Shown: piece by piece, positions 1 to 13,100 of the stretch
Numbering within the stretch: position 1 is the first letter of the stretch
How the letters are laid out: each line of letters starts with the position of its first letter
Assembly: GCA_026874595.1 (NCBI GenBank)
Contig: CM049316.1
Span: forward strand, 66,259,176 to 66,323,175
From: Sipunculus nudus
Taxonomy: Eukaryota > Annelida > Sipuncula > Golfingiida > Sipunculidae
DNA length: 64,000 nucleotides
Direction: 5' to 3'
The notes under the pieces: generated by a model
Told to the model about the DNA's origin: nothing
Seen by the model: only the letters and a program-made list of their open reading frames with translations
Database searches by the model: none
Position numbers and translations under genes: made by a program

Positions 1-126
1 AGCAACCTTGACAAAATCTTTGAATAAGCGAATCCCGCGTCGAGCCTTTACACGTACTCCCAGGGTCCTGCTGATCATAATATATGCACACTGGTGCCCG
101 AACCGTCTGCTAGCAAAACGTGCCAT
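1..126 (-). CDS. Possible 5' coding exon of a divergent gene (partial, runs off the window)
   Basis: On the minus strand an ATG at 126-124 opens 42 codons without a stop to the window edge. An in-frame stop at 138-136 makes this the first Met. The predicted N-terminus starts MARFASRRFGHQC and is rich in Arg, Ser and Ala with almost no acidic residues, which resembles a mitochondrial targeting presequence. I do not recognise the product. In AT-rich DNA a 42-codon open frame is only weak evidence, so this could be chance. If real, it is transcribed away from the + strand gene to its right, with a shared intergenic region between. Confidence 0.28.
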   Translation of the reverse strand, partial: MARFASRRFGHQCAYIMISRTLGVRVKARRGIRLFKDFVKVA

Positions 127-1163
127 ATTTAAAGATTACGGAACTAGCTGGTAGGGTTATGACCTTTGAGCGCCATCTATTGACAATGTGATTAACGAAG
201 AAGTATCTGAATGTGAACGCAGGTTTAATTGCCGAAGAACGTATGGTCTTTGGTTATCTTTTGTTTGACAGTTTATTTTAAAAGAAATGATATGTTCAAG
301 AAATATCTTAAAATAATGTTTTACCGATATTGCAGCCATACCCAAATATAGGTACAACTGTTAGTCTGGATAAAATGCAAAATTTGGCAAGTGAATATCG
401 ATCTTTTATCAATCATTGCGTGAAAAAATGCCGTGGTTTATGACTGACTCAGAAAAGTTTTATAATACATATAAGCCTGTTTAAAATATCAATTTTAAAT
501 TTTATAAAATTAATAATGAATAAAATTAATATACAAATATGCAGTATCATTAAATATACGTCCTCAGCATTCACTTCTTCCTCAGTCTATTATCGCCCAC
601 TGCGCCACGGCGAGCCGTCGAGTCTTTTTTACATGTTTGAATTTTGCCTAACCTGCGTTTTATAGCCGCATCCCTTGTCGAGAAATATTAGTAAGGATTT
701 TCGGCTGTAAGTCTTTTTTAATGGCCGCGGCGGCAAAACGCGGATCTACGGTACACAAATTTGTGGACCAAAGACCTAGTTGCTCATTCTTCAACTTTAC
801 ACTCTTTTCGAAATTTTGCCATTTTCTCAACTGTTACGTGCAATTCTTGCAATCAGTTTTAGCTTTAAGATATGCAGTATGTAATAAAATATTATATATG
901 TTCCCACTGTGATGGACATCAGAGTATTTTTTATAATAAAATGGTTTTAAACCATTTAAGTATTATATAATATATTGTTTTATGCCAGTCTACCAGTTCA
1001 TCCTCAAAGCAGACCCATTGTATTGTAGACGATATTGCATGTTAAAATGACTGATGAGTAAAGATTAACTTGCATTTGTGTTTGAAATTATCATGTGTCA
1101 GTCTTATACATGTAATCTTCATACAAGGAGTTATTTAAATGCTTATTTAAATTATTGTTTCAG
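127..1163. other. Non-coding stretch with a CpG-containing patch and a candidate splice donor
   Basis: I see no convincing coding exon. The segment 575-745 is richer in CpG than its surroundings and contains a perfect donor (GGCT then gtaagt at 707), so it could hold an untranslated first exon or promoter. The ATG at 721 opens 63 codons (MAAAAKRGSTVHKF...) but has no donor whose phase joins the exon at 1164. The exon at 1164 needs an upstream exon ending one base into a codon. I did not find it, so the upstream part of the gene probably lies outside the window. Confidence 0.3.
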
Positions 1164-4100
1164 GACATTCTGATGAGGGTGGGCCTGATACCAAAGTTCC
1201 ATCACTTTTACAAATTTATGCAGATGTGTTGTAACCATGCCTTCATTAACCTTCATGTAAGCTATTTTACAATATATTTTATTACATGTTTGATTTCACT
1301 ACTGTTGAAAAATATAACATCCTTGTATCCCCAGACAAAGTCAGAGATACTATGGTTTTAGCACAATCCCGCTGCCACCACAGAAAAATCTTGTAAGTGA
1401 GATAACTAAAAGAATATTTAATAGATCTTTATTAAACTTTAAAAGGTATGGATGAGAGGACAAAGCCTATGTTAATGAGGTCTTGATCTTTACTTGAAAA
1501 AAAGCCAAGGAGAATGCCTTGGGCAAAAAATCACACAATCTTGAATATCTCAAGAAAGATTGTATTGATTGGTCCTAAAATAAAGTTGACCAAAGATCTT
1601 TGATTGCTTTGTCTTGTACAGAAGACTGGTTTTAGCCACCTGTAATCTTATAAGCACCTGTGAGCTTATTAGTCAAAAACCTTTGGATAGATTTCTTGCG
1701 TATAATGCTCATGAGTAGATATGGATTATAGGATGAAGTCTATATAAATTGGGGTCATGACCTTGACAATGAGAGTGGCTTTGACCTTGAATATATCCAT
1801 ATTTGGTAAAAAATAAAAAAAAAACATATTTCTTAAGTGGTTGGATGTATATTCCTGAAAATTTCTGAAGATGTAAGCTGGTAAGTTGTTGAATGAGACC
1901 TTGGTTTTCAAAGTCAAATTTGTCAAAATATAGGATTTTTGGGAACCCCATAACTTTTGAAGCACCAGATCTTTGTTCTTCAATTTAGGTACATAAATAA
2001 ATTCCACCAAGATCTCAGACATTTTTTAAATCTGGTGACCATAACCTTAGTTTTCAAGGTAAAATCTGTCAAAATAAAGGATTTTTGTTAACCCCATACC
2101 TTATTATCATGACAATCGTTCTGAATTTGAAGAGGCCAAAACCTTCAGTATGCAAGGCCAATGATCCTGGCCCCTAAATATGTTATAAGCTTGTCTTGAA
2201 TTTAGGAAGAGCACAGTGAATTTTCAAAATATAAAACTGCACAGAGTACAAATAAATGAATTAGAAAAAACTTATGTTAAAGGCTTTTTACCTATTGTTA
2301 TTTCTTAGATGTGTCACAGTTTGAGGAATTCATGGCTGAAATGTTCCACTGATGTTAACTCTTTTCTAGTATCAGAACTGGTTATACGAGTACCACGTGG
2401 CAGGCACACAGAAGAAAGTGGCTGAGCTAGCACTGCTTGGGGAGACGCTGCAGGACTTCACAATGGAGGATGTCAAACAATACCAGGGGGTCTCAGGGAT
2501 ATTCTCCCGACTCAGACATGGCCTCAAGTTGTTCAAGGTAACACATCATACTTCTGTTCTTTATGAGTCCCAAATTTTTAAATAAAAACATTGAGTGTGT
2601 CACTGTAGTGTGTTGCAGAACCCATGTCCGCATGTTTTTTAACGATAACTGTTTTATGAATATTCTGTACAAATTATTTTTGTCCTAACACATATTAACA
2701 GAGTTCCTCCAATTTTGTGTAAAGTAATAAGATATTTAGTTAAAAGTATTCACTTTGTGGCCCTGTTGCATTGTTTTTGCTGATGGACTGAGAATGGCAT
2801 CTTTATGGTAAAGCAGGATGGTATGTTCCTCCATGAAAGGCTTTCCATGTCTATGGTACCTAGACTTTTAAGACAAAAGTGACTTTGCACAGACATCACA
2901 AAGGTTTGTTGCACATGCCATTGCATTGTCTGATGTTAGCAGCTTTAATGGCTTATTTATTTCTCAGTTCACCAGTGATGAACATGTTGCATTGTCTGAT
3001 GTATGTCTGTCATATTTTGGATTATTTGTCTCATAGAAATGCAGTTTAAGGTGAGACATTTTTCACTTAGGATGTCAGTGGAATAGCTCCTGCAGCCACT
3101 GGGCCAGAAATTTGTGTAGGCCTACAGCTCACATGTATGAAAAATTATCCTGGAAAACGCATGGACACAGGGACAGAGATGGACTCTTCCAGAATATACT
3201 GTGGTTGGCTTCATATTCGCAAAGGTTTTAATTTCGCGATATTCGCAAATTGTTAATAATCGCGAAAATGAAACCCTCGGGAATAATTCGCCAATTGAGA
3301 ATGTCCTTCTTATTCAGTGAAACCAATACTTGTACGCATGTAAATAGGTTAGAACAGTAAGAAATTTTATGATAAATTCCATTATGCAGGTATCGGGGAA
3401 AACCTTTCCTTAAATTTGAACTAAACTACTTGTGCTGTGTGTACGGGACCATTGTTATATGAGTAGAATATCACAAACTCATGACTTATTCTCATTTTAT
3501 AATAAAAATAGACACCGCTTTACCAAAGAAGTTATTTAGGTATTGTGAGATCGCGAAAATGAAACTCTTGCAAAACATTAAAAATGGAGAAATCGCAAAA
3601 TTTCAGCCTCGCGAATATGAAGCCAACCACAGTATATTACAACTTATGAATTCCAAGTAGTTATGCATTCAAAATCTGTGGTAAATGTGAGTTCAATGTC
3701 AGAGAGGAGCAGAAATGCCATAAAGTTGAATATTTGGTAAAAAGTATTTTATTTTTTGCCAGTGTATTTTTTTCAAGCAGGGTTCTGGAGTAACAAAAGT
3801 AGAATGGTGGAATCATGGGAGAATCAGAAATATAGTTTATCCACATAAAAGTTAATTTATTTTTTAATTGCCACCACCCCAACTGTTCTCTTTCCAAGGT
3901 ACAGAACATGACAGAAAGATGATATTGTTCATTTGTAATAAAAGTATTAGAACTACACATGTTGTACCATTCAAACAATCAATGCTGATAAAACAGATTC
4001 TCTATATATCTCCATACAAATTCTGTGTCTCCTTAGGTTCTTCTTATGTTACAGCTTCACTATTGCTTTAGATTTCTGATCTACATGTGTGTGTCCTCTG

Positions 4101-7100
4101 GGTGTTATTAGTGTGGCTTTGCAGTATGAAACTAAAAATGTCCAATATGGGGACTCAAACCCTGTGCAGAAGATACTGTTCAAAGTTGACAAAATATATT
4201 GTCACATGCTGTCTTAGTATAACATGTGCTATAAAAGCCCATAAAACACTCATTCCTGGGTTATTTACACTTGGATTTACACAAGAATTTAACTTTGTGG
4301 ACACTTTCACAATACCAACCTGTATGATAAATATCTCCAGATATCGTGCACAGGTTAATTACCACCTTTCTATGGGAATGATGCAGTAATAATAAATCAG
4401 TGGGGCAAATTTGAACAAGATTATTGTTATTTATGGTAACTATCACTTTAAAATGTCTATCTCCTGATATAAGGTTAGCTTTAATCATATTTCAGCTCAA
4501 TGCAGTGAAACTTTGTTTTTCCATTCAAATGTATAAGAATATAAAAAAAAGAGTGGTCCAGTTTTAATGCCTTACTCCAACCTTATGTGTTTCACTAAAT
4601 GAACACAGGATAACACTGAGATGCAAAAGCAGTTTTACTGTAATTCATAATGAAGTACCTGGTTTAATAAATTTGAAGAATTGCTGGAATTTATCATGAG
4701 ACATATATGCCAAAAAGTATTTGAAAATTAATTGTTCCACTGATTACTTTTAAAAATGCTTTACAATTACAGTTACTTTCAAGGATTAGAAAATAAAATC
4801 AATTAAAATAACAGTTACTTGAAAAATAATTGTATTTACAATTATTTCAAATAAATTACTCTTGGACCCAACTCTGATATGCATGACATGAGATACAAAG
4901 GAAAAGAAAGAACAGACTTTTTTTATTGTGTTTGAATTAATATATTTAATACAGCATTTCCAGGTTCTAGGACATAATCTTGCAAACATAGTTTTATTCA
5001 TTGTCACTATATATGAAGACTGCATGAACACGTGAAATGTAAGAAATCTGATAAAGACATTGAATCTTCATTTCAAGAAAATAATCCAAAATTTTCAGGA
5101 TTGAGTTTTTCAAATTATTGAACCTCAGCTGTGTATGTCATATACTGTCATTGCCTTTCTGTTCGAGAGGGTTTCAAATTTGCGATATTCGCAAAAAAAA
5201 GTATTATTGTGAAAATAAAACCTTTCTGAATAAGAGACCTTATTGTTGAAGTCAGGTTTAAAGTTGTAAGACTGATATTATGAATAAAATGTCTTGTATG
5301 GGGAAAGATCGCTACTATAAATCATACCAGATCTTTCAAATTATCTTTGATGTACAATAGTTTCCACTAGGCTGATGTTCCCTTTGATAAAATTGTTAAA
5401 ATTTTGCGCACATGTTATTTGATATAATTAATTAATAAAATACTGATTATACTATGTATATTATGTGAGATTGTGAAAATAGAACCATCAGGAAACAATG
5501 AAAATTGAAAATTTGGGAATTTGTTTATATCTTAATGATATTTTACATGTTGCCAGGATCACATGGCTACCAGCTATGGACGAAGCAAACACTGGGAAGA
5601 GGTGCTGGCTGCTGGATACAAGATTGGGGACCATGAAAAAGCAGAGGACCTCTACAAGGAGATCACACAAAAACTACCTGATTACTTTGAGGTAACAAAC
5701 CCAAATCACTTCACTCCTAAAACTAAATTTTTCTTTTTTTATCCCTGGCAAAAACCACTAAATTTAAAATCAAACATAAATTTGTTTCAAATGCACATTA
5801 GACCACATAATGTAAATATTAGTTTAATCCTAGGACAGAGCACTTTTTTATGGTAAATGTGTTTTGTATGTATATGTATTTATGTATTTCATGTCTATAA
5901 AAGAAATTGTAATTTTTTTATTGAATCAAAAATTTAAAATTCAATTTTAAGTAAAGAAACATGATACTAAAAACAAGAAAATGGTTCTTAGATTATGTCA
6001 TGTAGTTTGTTATTAGCCAATTTAAAAGTGGTTTGCTGTTACTGGTTGCTTAAAATAAAAATTTTGAAAATGTTAAAATTTCAAATGAAAATGAATGTGA
6101 ATTGTCTTAAATACATATACCATTAGCAAGAACTCTGTACCTGGTTTAAAATGGGTTTTGTGAAATCAAAGAAATGGAAAAGATTATAAACATTTCATAG
6201 ATTCTGATCTTGCTCAACATTCGATATATTCTAAGTATGAAAAAAATTTGATTGAATTATAAAAATATATTTTTTATATTAAAGCAAAATTTCTTAATCT
6301 AAGAGATGCAAACTTTCTAAATCTAATAAATGCAAAATTACCTAATCTAAAAAATGCAAATTTTCTTAATAAAATATTATAAATTCCCTAATCTAAAAAA
6401 TGCTAAATTCATTATTCAAAATGCCATCAGTGGATTTTACTTTGAGCAATATGAGCACATTTTTAGGGATTTTGCAAAATAGAAGAAATGAATAAGTTTC
6501 AAACATTTGTTATATTCTAAGTATGGATATTTGTATCCGCCAAAACAGAGTTTTGCGGATACTATGTTTTCAGCCGAACACCGCCGCTGCCGCGTAGGTG
6601 TTTGGAGAACTCCTCCGTAACCGCTGGGTGGAATTTTACGAAACCCGGGATTATGTTCGGGTCACATGTGAACTGCTGCGCCCCGATTTTGTTTTGACCT
6701 GTAACTTTTCCTCTCTGCCCAGCGTCCATTAGTGCATCTGTTTCCATACATAAACCCACATATCTCATGAACCGTTTGACCGATCAAGAAAAGAATTCTG
6801 TACAAGTGTAGCCCTATGATAGCTTTATAACATACACACCTGGCGCCACCTGCAACCATGTTTGCACAGTGTCCATCTGTTCATCTGCCTTGGATTAAAA
6901 CCACTCATATCTCTGCAGTGGTTTGATTAATTCACCTGAAATTCGGCATGCGTATACATCCTGGACAGCTTTCTTGATTTTATGACAGGTGGCGCCACCT
7001 ACATTCACATTCACGCTGCAGACATCCAAGCTCATTTCTCGGGAACAGTTTGACTGATTGGGCCAAAATTTTGCATGTGTGTAGATCTTACATAGCTCTT

Positions 7101-9348
7101 TATTATACGCAAAACTGGTGGACCCACCTGCAACCATTTATGCACAGCGTCTGTTTGTCTGCCGTGGGCTGATAATATCACTCATATCTCTGCAGTGGTT
7201 TGACATATCTGCCTAAAATTTTGCGGTTTTTTATATCCTGGACAGCTTTCTTGATTTTATGACAGGTGGCGCCACCTACATTCTAGTTTATGCTGCAGAC
7301 ATCCAAGCTCATATCTTGGTAAACCGTTTGACTGATTTGGCCAAAATTTTGCATGTGTCTAGATCTCACATAGGTCTTTATCATACACAAAACTGGAGGG
7401 GCCACCTGCAACCATTTTTGCACAGTGTCCATCTGTTTGTCTGCCGTGGGCTAAAATCACACATATCTCTGTAGTAATTTGACTTATCTCAAAATTTTGC
7501 ATGTTTATACATCTTGGCTGGCTTTCTCAATTTTTTTGGCAGGTGGCGCCACCTACATTATGCTAACGCTGCAGACATTCAGGCTTATATCTCAGGACAA
7601 GTTGGACATATCCCCCTGAAATATTGCATTTGTATAGATCTCACATAGCTCGTAATCATACACAAAATTGGTGGCCCCACCTGCCACCATTTTTGCACAA
7701 GTCCTTCTGTTTGTCTGCTGTGGGATAAAATCACTCATATACATGTAGTGGTTTGACTTTTCTGCCTAAAATTTTGCATATGTATACAACTTGGACAGCT
7801 TTCTGGATTTGTGGTATGTGGCACAACCTACATACACATTTCGGCTGCAGACATCCATGCTAATATGCAACACACCTTACTCTATTTCCCCTTGCCACTC
7901 AATCCATGCCTCACTTCACCCGTTCCACTCTGAGTTAGACGGATACATGTAGTCGCTTGTCGACTACCCGTATTCTAGTTATATAAATGAAATATAAAAA
8001 TATATTTTTGCTTGAAACTTGGACTAAGAAAGACATCTGATTTGAACATTTATTCAGTTTGACATTTTGACTCCTTACAGGGATGGATTGACCCATTTGC
8101 TAATTCAAGTCGATCTGGTCTGTGGTCCACCATTCTCATGTCCGTCCTCAGCCAAGGTAAACCAGGTAGGTATATATGGAAAATTCTATTAAGCTTTAAA
8201 ATATTGGTCTTCATATTTTCTCAATTAACCTTGCTTGTCAAGCAAACATATTCCAAAACTCATTATTTTATCATATAACACAATTTCCTATGAAAATTAT
8301 ATTAATATAGGTTTTACATAAAATGAACCCAACTTTTGGAAGAAAAATATTTTTTCTATTTATTTTTTCCGCCAATACAGGAGGTTGTGTGATTTGTTCA
8401 AAAACTATTGGTACATCAATGAGCACTGTCAACTTGGCAGTGTAGTCACACACGGGGAAAATCCCTGTGATTATTTTCCCTGTGATTGAAAATTCTAAAT
8501 CTCATCAAAGTTTAGTATTTCTGACACTTTCAGTCCCAATTTTTCAGGGAAGAATAAAAACAACATGTGTTGCTAGATTTCAGTTATTTCTAAATGTTGC
8601 CTGTGACATCACACTTTGCACCAGCCAATCACATCAGGGCCGAGTCTCTGTTCTGGATAATATTCCATACACATAACTCCACCATGTGCTATTTGGTTTA
8701 CCTAACCTTAAACTTCAAACTATTGGTTTTCACATTTCCCCAATTAATGCTGCTGTTCATTGCTTCTCTTCCAATCAAATATTATCAGGGTTGGTTTTTA
8801 GAAGCTTTTTAATTGACACCTGAGAAACCTATGCATGAGACTTGAAACCACAGCTTATAGTTCTTGGGGCATAATTTAATATAATAAGGCACAAAGTATC
8901 CTGCCTAGAATGTATGTTTTTACCCTTATTGCAATCCTCCACCTACATCTTATTTCATAAATTTGATTTACAAGTACACAAGTTTATATGACACCAGAAA
9001 TCTCTCCATATACAGATTTACAAATTTTACAATTTAGAATTTTCTTTTTGCAATTTTAAGCATTAATAAATCATATTATAGCTCTTGAGCTTTGCTTTAT
9101 TGTGAATTATTAATCAAACATATTTAACAATTTCTTTGGTTATAAAGTTAGAATAGATATTCTTTTCTTTATAGACTACTTTTGTTTTTTTCATAGACTG
9201 GAAGACAGAGCATTATTCTGATGTTGCCATGCTGTTATAGAATACATTTTGTTTTGTAGACTGGAAGACAGAGCATTATTCTGATGTTGCCATGCTGTTA
9301 GGTTCATGTGATGATGTCTACAGTGCTGATGTCCCCACTGCCTTACAG
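1164..9348 (+). CDS. Exons 1-6 of the PEP-utilising enzyme gene: region before the helical core
   Basis: These six exons encode HSDEGGPDTKVPSLLQIYAD..., then QSQRYYGFSTIPLPPQKNL, YQNWLYEYHVAG..., DHMATSYGRSKHWEEVL..., GWIDPFANSSRSGLW... and WKTEHYSDVAMLLGSCDDVY.... The sequence is hydrophilic and helix-rich, with no signal peptide or membrane segment. Exon 1 is read in the frame that joins exon 2 (TT then A forms a Leu codon), using the donor at 1231. A second frame is also open across 1164-1256 with another good donor at 1257, but it hits a stop in exon 2. Introns 3 and 4 (2538-5556, 5692-8080) hold MITEs and the 1.4-kb hairpin-ended element. Intron 6 is the longest at 4.5 kb. Confidence 0.8.
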
Positions 9349-10046
9349 GTCTGTGAATGTCACAGTATTCTATTGCTAATTATGAAATTTATTTAAAAAA
9401 CATACAATGTTGTAAGACTGTACTAATAATATGCTGAATTATACTGCTGTAGTCCATTCTACCACCTGTGTCCACCTGGGGTTTCAGGATTACAACTTGC
9501 ACCAATAGCAGAAAGAGGAAAATGCATATTTTTGGTATCCTACCTGCTTATGATATAAATGTTATTTCCTTTGCATGGTTAACATGTCTCATATACTGTG
9601 GTTGGTTTCATATTCGCGAGGCTGAAATTTCGCGATTTCCTGATTTCGAAAGTTTTGCGAGGATTTCATTTTCGCGATTGCACCAGAATCTATGAAACTG
9701 TAGTACAATTATATTAACATTTATTATAAAATAAAAATAAATACAACAATACGTCACTCATAACCGTTATAGTAATTGTATTATGACCTGTATAATAGTC
9801 AATGTTTTGACAATTATTATTACTTGTTTGCAGGAGGTTCCGATATACCATCTACAGAGTATGTTGTTGATTAATTAACCATGTTTTTGGAGGTGTGATA
9901 ATTTATCCATTTATGCAGATGCATCTTACCCTATTGTGCAACCTTGATAAAAGGACAGCTTATTCCCGAGGGTTTCATATTCGTGATTATATCCAATTCG
10001 CGAATATCGCGAATATAAAATGCTCGCGAACAAAAAGGCAACAACA

Positions 10047-10101
<55 letters not shown>

Positions 10102-13100
10102 TTCTCCTTGGATATGGATATGAAGTACTATGACATGACATAAGTCTCACCATAAACAGGGGTAGGCAGCTCTTGATTATTGGTCTCCTGAGTATGGACG
10201 CCTCTTTTGTGCGTCACATCTATTATTACATCATCACTGTTCCCTGAAGTGCCAATTTCACAGATTGGTGGTAAGATGTCTCTACCGAATAGTGTTGTTA
10301 CTCTTAAAATGGTTTTAAATTGTTTACTGGAAAATGTCATAAGGTAGGCAATTTTTTCAATAATAGTTATTTGTGCATTTTCCTCTTTCTGCCATAGGGA
10401 CAAAAACTTTTGATGTTTTTTATTTGCATAAAAATAATCGCAAAAAATACAGGTAGACAGTGAGGGGTGGTGGAACAGACTTTTCATTGGTGTGACTGCC
10501 CCAAATTATAATAACATTTGATATCATGCTTGCTGTGTAGTGGTCATATTCTAAAAGTCTATGTGGATGTTTATTTGAAAGGATTCAACAATATTTTTGG
10601 TTAATTGTATTTTTTATTAGCTCAGCTGACTATAAGTCATCTGAGCTATAGTCGTGGTCCATTGTCCGTCGTCCGTCCGTCGTGCCGTCCGTCCGTCCGT
10701 CCGTCCGTCCGTCCGTCCGTCCGTCCGTCCGTAGATGTGGCACGTTTTGAAACCGTAAGACCTAGGAATCCAAAATTCAGCATAATGTTAGATGTCCCCA
10801 AGATCTCCTACCAAGCCGAAAACTGGGTCTTTGCGACTTCGTTCCTTTGAGAAATTAAGGAAAAACCTCAATTTTTTATTAAAATCCTATTTTCACACTT
10901 CAGGACTGCCTCATATCAAAACCACTCATCTGTTTTTCCTCATATTTACCATAAATATTCATCTATATAGTTCCTATGTACATGCCAGAAATTAAGTCTG
11001 TAAAGTATAATTTCTTTAAGTTGTGGGCCCAAACATATTGGACTTTGTAAAAAATCAGGAAAAATAATAACTCACTTAACATGAAAAATTTTGAAACTAG
11101 AGTCTATTTTTTCAAGTATATAACTATGTTTAATTAAGATTCAATTGTTTACCCAAAATTAGATCTGAATTTTGTAAATTTTTTAAGTTATTAGCATACA
11201 AAAAAAATCAGTACCTTAAATTTTGCCCAACTTTGACCATGGCACGTTTTTTTCCTGTAAGCACCATTGATTTAATTTTCACAGCATGTAAACATAAATA
11301 TTTAGTTTGTCTAAATCTGAAATTTGGAAATAAAAGCTTGAAAATTAAGCTAGTTATTGATTTTTTTCTGTAGTCACTTGCTTTGATTACATATGCAGGG
11401 TCCCACTCCAGGTCACTGGAAGTCAGCTATGCCAGGGTTTCTGATTTGTTACAGTCACTGGGGGAGATCCCCTGCTGTGACAGGTGTACAGTTATTCTCA
11501 TATCACCACCCCAATCACCCCCCCCCCCCCCCCCCCAAAACCCAACCCACCAAGTGTTATGCAGTAATTGTTTTTGTTTTCACTGTATCTCCTTAATTGG
11601 AATGCTGTTTCCACTCCGATATGCAAAAACTTTCATTGAAAAAATAATTCAAGGTGTAATCCAGAAGATGCAATGTTGTGTAATGTAGCATTTTTAAAGA
11701 AATCAATTTTCTTTTAAATGATTTTAACAAATATAAAGGAACCCATCAGTATGCTTAAATTATTATAAAATATGAAGCACATTATGGATAAATAAAGACA
11801 CAATTAAAAATTGTGAAATCTAAATCAAGTATTATTTTTAGATATTTATTGTTTTGCAGATTTAAAAGATATATTTTTGTGGTAAAAAATAAATAAACAT
11901 TTGTATGCATGATGTGGTGTTATCTGACAAGATTGAGATTTATGATGATGCAATTGAGAATTATGAATCAACTTTTATATTCAGATATATATGTTAAATT
12001 GGAAATGTATAGAAATATAAACTTAAATTAGAAAATAATTGATGTGATAAAAAATCAGGATGTAATACAAACATTTCTTCATTATTTTCCTGCCTCAGCA
12101 GAATTTGATATCAGGCTTTGTTTGCCCTGTTTAATGTTGTTAATTAGCTATATTTCAACTGTATACATTTCATAAATAAAATACATATATATTCAATAAT
12201 ATATATTATACAAAAAAATAGATTCAATTGAACAAATGTGTAAACTACTGAAATGTCAACAGTTAATCGAAAAACCAACTAATGATCATGGTAATAGTAC
12301 AGATCATTTGTTCACAAACTGCTCACATGCTTTAGTTTCAACATTAGGAAACACATGGTCAGGTCACAAAATATTTTTTGCAACAATTTCTTGCTCATCA
12401 ATACAAACCAATCATATAAACCAACCATGGCCTTTATTACCTCTTCCTCTTACACTTTATCTCCATTAGATATTATTTTAGATTTTCACCTTCAAGGTTA
12501 ACGTCAGCTGAGCACAGTGACCCATAGGTCCCTTGTTTATATTTAAACACATGTTAGCTTTCTAGCTGGAATGGTTCTACTTATTGATTGAGTATGAACA
12601 CATTTTTTCCCGCTCATGGCCTCTGAGCTAATGTTTCTGGAATCATACCCTGTGATGTAAAGGATTTAATACAAGAGTATATTGTTTTATTCTAATCAGC
12701 CTGTTTACAGAGATAATTGCATTAGTTTTATGGAAATATTAATCATTAGATACTCACTAGAACAAGAAGGTTAAAAAATTATTTCAAATGGAAGATGGCC
12801 GTGAGAACCCCACTCAGTTGGCACTTATAATTGGGCTGGTAAGCCTAACTTGAGTCGTGATACTAGTCATATTGAGGAATGCATCACAGTGGTCTTCCAT
12901 CATGTTGCATTCATATCATGGTAAACAGCCCATAAACTAAACATTGGGCTACAAATGATGAATTAATTCAAAAGAATACATGTGAACTCAGAACCCAAAC
13001 TGGTAACGAGTCATTTCCTGCATCACCTACAAGTCGGCTGGGTCCAGTATCCTGTGCGAGCCATGATGTATTCATGCAGTCAGTAATTTGACAAATATGC

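Noticed and set aside
1042-1056. Further hammerhead core words (e.g. 'ctgatgag' at ~1048 and ~1170, 'ctgatgaaac' at 52168 and 52507)
   Set aside because: They lack a helix II hairpin followed by GAAA, or the flanking helix I complement.
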